Shown: positions 30,592-35,060 of the stretch, piece after piece
Position numbering within the stretch: the first letter of the stretch is position 1
Layout of the letters: every line of letters starts with the position of its first letter
From: Methylobacter sp.
GTDB lineage: Bacteria; Pseudomonadota; Gammaproteobacteria; Methylococcales; Methylomonadaceae
Assembly: GCA_030684815.1 (NCBI GenBank)
Contig: JAUXXQ010000212.1
Location: 1-35,060 of the forward strand
Direction of reading: 5' to 3'
DNA: 35,060 bases
Made by a program: the position numbers and the translations under genes
Notes under the pieces: generated by a model
Seen by the model: only the letters and a program-made list of their open reading frames with translations
What the model was told of the DNA's origin: nothing
The model's database searches: none

Positions 30592-33500
30592 ATGAGCCCG
30601 CCATTTGTTTATGCTGTATGGCTTAATGGGGGCTCCAACCTAACTGAGAATATGCATCTGATTCCTTTAAACAGCTCCCATTCCACCAAATTCTTGCTTC
30701 TGAGATTAATCGGTTTCATTTTTATTGGCGAGATGATCAGCCATTCGATCATTGAAATGTTACCGCCGTTGTCGCATTTTCATATGGCCTTGCTTGACGC
30801 CTCGTTGCTGTTAGCGTTGATTTTTCCGGCCATTTATGCCCTGGCATTTCGCCCGCTTAAAATCCAGGAAGCTAAGCACGAGCAAGCGGAAATGCTGCGG
30901 CAACAAGCGCAGGATAGGTTGACCAAGGTTGCAGGCCAAGTACCTGGCGTAGTTTTCCAGTTCCAATTGCGGCCTGATGGCAGCTGCTGCCTCCCTTACG
31001 CCAATGAACAATTGCTCAACATTTACCGGGTGGCGCCAGAGGCGGTGCGGGACGATGCGGCCTATGTTTTTACCGTGGTGCATCCTGATGATTTAGAAGC
31101 GCACTTGGCCGCAATTCAAACATCAGCACGAGATTTAACACCCTGGTTTGATGAGTATCGATTAAAGTTCGGCGACGAGCCGGACTGTTGGTTGCTCGGT
31201 AATGCCCTGCCTCAGCGGCTGGATGACGGCTCAACGCTTTGGCATGGTTTTATCACCGATATTACCGCACGCAAGCGCATAGAGCATGAACTGCAGCGGG
31301 CTACCGATAAGCTGCAAGACCATCATGCCGAATTGGAGGCGCAAAACCATGAGTTGCAACAAGCCCATATCCAGCTGGAAGAGTCACGCAACCGTTATAT
31401 GGATCTGTTTGATTTTGCTCCTATCGGTTATCTCACACTGACCGGCGACGGCCTCATTGAAAAAATTAACCATACCGGCGCGCAGTTGCTGTGCGGTGAG
31501 CGCACGGCGTTACAGCGCCGCTCGCTTAACTACTTTTTGGAGGCGCAAGAATGTGAGCGCTGGCAACAACATTTTCTATCTGCGTTGACACTCAACACGA
31601 AACAAAGCTTTGAATTGGTCATGCGCCGCGATGATGGCAATGATTTCCATGCCTTGCTCGATTGCCAGCGCATGGAAAATTCAGAACCGGCTATGATCCA
31701 TGTTGCATTCACTGACATTAGCGAGCGCAAACAGGCAGAGATTGAGCTGCAAATTGCCGCCACCGCCTTCGAGTCCCAAGAAGGCATGGTCATCACCGAT
31801 ACTGACAATGTCATCGTCAAAGTCAACCATGCTTTTGCCCGACTTACCGGCTATTCCTGTGAGGAATTGCTCAACCGCAGAATGAACATCTTAAAATCCG
31901 GCCATCATGATGCGGAATTTTATAATGAAATGTGGGGCAGCCTGATTCGTAAAGGTGCCTGGCAGGGCGAAATCTGGAACCGTCTTAAAAATGGCGAAGT
32001 GCATCCTACCTTCGTCACCATTACCGCCGTCAGAAATAAAGACGGCCAAGTGATTAATTATGTGGCAACTTATACCGACATTACCGAGCGCAAGATAACA
32101 GAGGATAAGGTCAATAATCTGGCTTTTTACGACCAACTTACCCAGTTGCCTAACCGGGTTTTATTTGCCGACCGCATCAAGCAAACGTTGGCGCTTTGCC
32201 GCCGTAACCGGGAAATTGCCGCTGTGTGTATGCTCGATCTGGATGGTTTCAAGCACGTCAACGACACCTTGGGTCATGCGGCAGGCGACCAGTTGCTGTG
32301 GGAAGTGGCGCAACGTTTGAAAGACTGTATCCGCCAGGAAGACACCGCCGCCCGTTTTGGCGGCGATGAGTTTGCTTTGCTGCTCGGCGGCTTTGCAAGA
32401 GTGAGTGAGTGTGAGCAGACTTTAGCGCGTATTGTCACTGTTATCGCGGCACCCTATCTGATTTTCGGGCAGCTGGCGCATATTTCAGCCAGTATCGGCG
32501 TGACCTTGTTTCCCGAAGATAACAGCGAGCCGGATTTATTGTTGCGCCATGCCGACCAAGCCATGTATCAGGTCAAGCAGGCGAGCAAAAACGGCTATCA
32601 GCTGTTTAATGCCGTTTATGAAAAACGCAACCAAACCAATCAGGATTCGTTGGCAAGAATCAGCGATGCGTTGGCGCAAGGGCAGTTTGAACTCTATTAC
32701 CAACCCGAGGTGGACTGCCGCCAAGGTAAGGTCGTCGGCGCTGAGGCTTTGCTGCGTTGGAATCATCCGGTTCTCGGTGTGCTGTCGTCTGCCGAATTTA
32801 TTCCTGTGATTGAGCATGACGACCTGATGATTACCTTGGACAGCTGGTCGCTGCAACATGCCTTGCGCCAACTTAAAGGCTGGCATGAGGCCGGATTTAA
32901 CATTAAGGTCAGCGTGAATATTTCCGCGCGCCAGCTGCTCAACCCGGAATTCCCTGCGCGGCTGCAAGCCATACTGTCCGGCTATAATGCTGAAATTATT
33001 CAGTATTTGGCAATAGAAGTGATCGAATCGGCAGTGTTAAAAGATGTGTTGATGGCGGGTGACGTGATGCGCCAATGCCGGGCAATGGGTGTTGGCATTA
33101 TTCTGGATGACTTTGGTAGCGGTTTTTCGGCACTGGTGCAATCGCTGGTGCGGCTGAATCATTTTAGCGTTGATGCCTTAAAAGTCGATTTGGGTTTTGT
33201 CTCCGACCTATTGGGCAACTCCGAAGAAATGGCTATTGTCGAAGGCGTGGTTGGTTTGGCGGCATCATGCCACGCACAAGTGATTGCCAAGGGCGTGGGG
33301 CACATTGATCAAATATTAATGCTGATGGAATTGGGCTGTGATGTGATGCAGGGCGGTGTGCTCACCAAGCCGATGTCGGCTAAACACATGGACTCATGGC
33401 TGGCGGTGTTCATACCGGATCCGCTGTGGGGTGCCGCCGCGCATTTAACCTCGCGGGATTATTTTGAATTGCTGTTGACCGAAGCTAAACATCGCTGCTG

Positions 33501-33825
33501 GATAAACCGGGTTATCGCCAATCTCGATGATCCGGACAGCGTGGCGACGCCGGAATTGCTGCAGGATCACCGGCAATCTCATTTTGGCCACTGGTATCGT
33601 GAGGAGCGCGCCAGTCATTTTCGCAATACCAGCGAATTCCATGAACTTGATGCTATACATCGCGATATTTATCAGACCACGGCGCATTTGTGCGAGCATC
33701 GTCAAGCGGGCATGACGGTTGAAGCTGATGCAGACACGCTGCAATTGTTGGCCCAGCAGCATACTATGAGCGGTCTGGTGCATCGCCTGTTGGCTGACGA
33801 ATTGCTCAAACAGCAAAATTCATAA
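30592..33825 (+). CDS. PAS-GGDEF-EAL signalling protein with CZB-like tail
   Basis: The protein has up to 1077 residues. Two membrane helices lie near 33-86, followed by three PAS-like regions (about 105-235, 267-384, 388-506). The GGDEF domain has intact RFGGDEF (GGDEF at 590-594), so cyclic di-GMP synthesis is possible. The EAL domain keeps EALLRW (718-723), SVNISARQL and LDDFGSGF (DD at 839-840). The usual AEGVE reads AKGVG (899-903), so two conserved acidic residues, including the proposed catalytic Glu, are lost. It is probably not an active phosphodiesterase. The C terminus (about 960-1060) resembles a CZB zinc-binding domain, but its cysteine is Ser996 (SHFGHW). A start at ATG 30652 is also possible. 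Bacteriohemerythrin follows after 10 bases. Confidence 0.85.
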   Translation: MSPPFVYAVWLNGGSNLTENMHLIPLNSSHSTKFLLLRLIGFIFIGEMISHSIIEMLPPLSHFHMALLDASLLLALIFPAIYALAFRPLKIQEAKHEQAEMLRQQAQDRLTKVAGQVPGVVFQFQLRPDGSCCLPYANEQLLNIYRVAPEAVRDDAAYVFTVVHPDDLEAHLAAIQTSARDLTPWFDEYRLKFGDEPDCWLLGNALPQRLDDGSTLWHGFITDITARKRIEHELQRATDKLQDHHAELEAQNHELQQAHIQLEESRNRYMDLFDFAPIGYLTLTGDGLIEKINHTGAQLLCGERTALQRRSLNYFLEAQECERWQQHFLSALTLNTKQSFELVMRRDDGNDFHALLDCQRMENSEPAMIHVAFTDISERKQAEIELQIAATAFESQEGMVITDTDNVIVKVNHAFARLTGYSCEELLNRRMNILKSGHHDAEFYNEMWGSLIRKGAWQGEIWNRLKNGEVHPTFVTITAVRNKDGQVINYVATYTDITERKITEDKVNNLAFYDQLTQLPNRVLFADRIKQTLALCRRNREIAAVCMLDLDGFKHVNDTLGHAAGDQLLWEVAQRLKDCIRQEDTAARFGGDEFALLLGGFARVSECEQTLARIVTVIAAPYLIFGQLAHISASIGVTLFPEDNSEPDLLLRHADQAMYQVKQASKNGYQLFNAVYEKRNQTNQDSLARISDALAQGQFELYYQPEVDCRQGKVVGAEALLRWNHPVLGVLSSAEFIPVIEHDDLMITLDSWSLQHALRQLKGWHEAGFNIKVSVNISARQLLNPEFPARLQAILSGYNAEIIQYLAIEVIESAVLKDVLMAGDVMRQCRAMGVGIILDDFGSGFSALVQSLVRLNHFSVDALKVDLGFVSDLLGNSEEMAIVEGVVGLAASCHAQVIAKGVGHIDQILMLMELGCDVMQGGVLTKPMSAKHMDSWLAVFIPDPLWGAAAHLTSRDYFELLLTEAKHRCWINRVIANLDDPDSVATPELLQDHRQSHFGHWYREERASHFRNTSEFHELDAIHRDIYQTTAHLCEHRQAGMTVEADADTLQLLAQQHTMSGLVHRLLADELLKQQNS

Positions 33826-33835
33826 GGAATACCAC

Positions 33836-34273
33836 ATGGCTGATTACGACCTTATCGTATGGGATGAGCGGCTTGTTACCGGCATCGACAAGATTGACGG
33901 GCAGCACCAAATCCTGATCAATCTTTTCAATGAAGCCAATACCCAGTTGACGGCTGACAATAGCGCTGAATTTTTAGAGCACATCACCCGCGACTTGCTC
34001 AGTTATGCGCTGTATCATTTTGAAACCGAAGAGCAATTGATGCAGCAATACGGCTATGTTGACGATGCGGCTACCCATATCCAACAGCACCGCAGCTTTT
34101 CTGCCAAAGTGGTTGCTGTGCGCAATGATATTAAAGCGGGCGTGTTGATTTCGCGTGAGGATTTGCTGTCTTTTCTCAACCGCTGGCTAATCGATCACAT
34201 CTTCAATACCGACAAGCGGCTGGCGGACTTTTTGCTGGCATCAACAGAATATTCTGCTAAACAGGGAAGGTAG
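33836..34273 (+). CDS. Bacteriohemerythrin
   Basis: The 145-residue protein has all diiron ligands of the hemerythrin fold: His24 (DGQHQ), His61 and Glu65 (HFETE), His81 and His85 (HIQQH), and His121 and Asp126 (DHIFNTD). Such proteins bind oxygen reversibly and are known in methanotrophs, where they may deliver oxygen to particulate methane monooxygenase. It starts 10 bases after the signalling protein gene, with AAGGAA upstream, so the two are almost certainly cotranscribed. That link suggests oxygen sensing or buffering for cyclic di-GMP signalling, or simply co-regulation. Confidence 0.95.
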   Translation: MADYDLIVWDERLVTGIDKIDGQHQILINLFNEANTQLTADNSAEFLEHITRDLLSYALYHFETEEQLMQQYGYVDDAATHIQQHRSFSAKVVAVRNDIKAGVLISREDLLSFLNRWLIDHIFNTDKRLADFLLASTEYSAKQGR

Positions 34274-34331
34274 GTAGGTTTTGATGGGGGGAATACGCCC
34301 AGAACAGGGCGCATATTTCAGCGGGGCTAAA

Positions 34332-34364
34332 CCCTATCAGGATAGCTAAGCTTACCTGATAGGG
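34332..34364. terminator. Inverted repeat between convergent genes, possible terminator
   Basis: CCCTATCAGG and CCTGATAGGG form a perfect 10-bp stem around 13 nt that contain AGCT and AAGCTTA. It lies between the bacteriohemerythrin gene and the convergent exported protein gene. T tracts are weak on both sides, so termination is likely but not certain. Confidence 0.6.
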
Positions 34365-34374
34365 GCAAATCAAT

Positions 34375-34761
34375 TTAGATTAACGGCTTCAGGTCATTAA
34401 ATGCTTTAAGGGCATCTCTTAATTCTTGTTCAGCTTCTTGCAGAGCGGCGTCTTTAGCATGTTTTCTGGCTGATTTCAGTACGTTATTAGCTTTTGCACG
34501 GGCGACATCAACTTTATCATTTGCGTTGATTTCTTTGCTGGCATCGGATGCCTCTTTAATAAGATCAGCAACTTGTCCGCCTTCTGTACCGCTGGTTATT
34601 GCGTCAAGCGCTACTTTGATTTTACCTGCTACTATATCAATCGCATCGGCAGGCGAGTAGGTGATTCTGCCTGGATCAGATTCAGCGAATACTGAAGTTG
34701 AAACAGTACCCATAGAAGTTGCAATCAATAAAGATAGTAAGATTTTTTTTAAGCTTTTCAT
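34375..34761 (-). CDS. Small exported helical protein, unknown function
   Basis: The 128-residue precursor has a classic signal peptide: basic MKSLKK, a hydrophobic core, and a likely cleavage after SVFA (residues 23-26). The mature part of about 100 residues is rich in Ala, Asp, Glu and Lys in a pattern of amphipathic helices, with few aromatics and no cysteine. ASDASKEINANDKVDVARAK and later KHAKDAALQEAEQEL suggest a helical bundle. I do not recognise a named family. GAGGACGAG upstream provides a possible ribosome binding site. It would act in the periplasm. Confidence 0.7.
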   Translation of the reverse strand: MKSLKKILLSLLIATSMGTVSTSVFAESDPGRITYSPADAIDIVAGKIKVALDAITSGTEGGQVADLIKEASDASKEINANDKVDVARAKANNVLKSARKHAKDAALQEAEQELRDALKAFNDLKPLI

Positions 34762-34882
34762 ATTGCACTCGTCCTCAAGTTGTTAATTTTTTAATTAAGT
34801 TGGCTGTATAGCTATCGGTAACAGTTATATAGCGGGATGGATTCTAACACATTTTAAAATTTTTCAACTATGTGACCGATTG

Positions 34883-34904
34883 AAAAGGCCGCTTTTTAGC
34901 GGGC
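34883..34904 (-). terminator. Probable terminator of the right-edge gene
   Basis: On the minus strand GCCCGCT and AGCGGC can pair around an AAAA loop and are followed by CTTTT. The hairpin lies about 33 bases after the stop of the partial gene at 34937, where a terminator would be expected. Confidence 0.5.
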
Positions 34905-34936
34905 TAGGAGTTTGTCGGCCTTACCAGAATCCAATG

Positions 34937-35059
34937 CTATTGGGTTAACATAGCCCGGAATAATTCTTCATTAACCGGATAACTCCCATCAGTAAGCAAT
35001 TTATCGACATTAACCGCAACCAACCTATCAACCTGCCGGGTAACTGTGAAGGCTGGCTG
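34937..35059 (-). CDS. 3' end of an unidentified gene (partial)
   Basis: Reading leftward from the window's right edge, one frame stays open for 40 codons and ends with TAG at 34939-34937. The residues include FTVTRQVDRLVAV and YPVNEELFRAML, which look like ordinary protein sequence. A hairpin follows the stop. The rest of the gene lies beyond the window and the family is not recognised. The other two minus-strand frames close sooner. The frame is short, so coding status is likely rather than certain. Confidence 0.45.
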   Translation of the reverse strand, partial: QPAFTVTRQVDRLVAVNVDKLLTDGSYPVNEELFRAMLTQ

Positions 35060-35060
35060 G

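Overview
The window looks like a chromosome segment from a gammaproteobacterium, most likely a methanotroph-type (Methylococcales-like) organism of about 50% G+C. The evidence is the dapF-DUF484-xerC gene order, PilS/PilR, a PomA/PomB-type stator pair, type II NADH dehydrogenase, a YheS-type ABC-F protein, bacteriohemerythrin and a cysteine-rich DUF5765-like membrane protein. The genus assignment is inference. No rRNA, tRNA, CRISPR array, integrase or transposase gene was recognised.

Layout. 1-3,230 is an accessory, repeat-rich strip. It holds a 176-bp-period tandem duplication that leaves a truncated gene copy, two tiny membrane proteins, an Rpn-type PD-(D/E)XK nuclease, a HicA/HicB toxin-antitoxin pair and a DUF4160/DUF2442 pair whose first gene carries an in-frame stop. 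These modules are separated by related boundary sequences: AACAATAG-rich stretches, a GGGGACAGACCCC palindrome, ATTAAATC and a pyrimidine-rich tail. 3,240-9,660 is mostly housekeeping and stress: a cold-shock protein, a cold-shock-like/TM2 fusion, UspA, a membrane protein, ABC-F, a lone DUF1902 antitoxin-like gene with a YcxB-like partner, and NDH-2. 9,868-12,358 makes GDP-mannose and its 4-keto-6-deoxy derivative (manC-gmd). 12,520-15,488 encodes PilR/PilS and 15,620-17,652 encodes succinyl-CoA synthetase.

At 17,705-19,737 an AT-rich two-gene module lies between sucD and nadE: an ABC-type AAA ATPase followed by a small DUF4276-like protein with TOPRIM-like acidic motifs. This split-OLD architecture resembles several known anti-phage systems and is the best candidate for a poorly described system here. 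Its second gene overlaps the start of nadE by four bases.

The right part holds a DUF5765-like protein, dapF-DUF484-xerC, DUF2333-DUF4389, a lipoprotein, the stator pair, AmrB/AmrA (Memo and AMMECR1 domains), and a 1077-residue PAS-GGDEF-EAL protein with a CZB-like tail followed by bacteriohemerythrin. The last pair suggests oxygen- or redox-linked c-di-GMP signalling. The window ends with a small exported helical protein and the 3' end of an unidentified minus-strand gene. Several intergenic gaps contain long inverted repeats of shared families, some placed where they could act as terminators.
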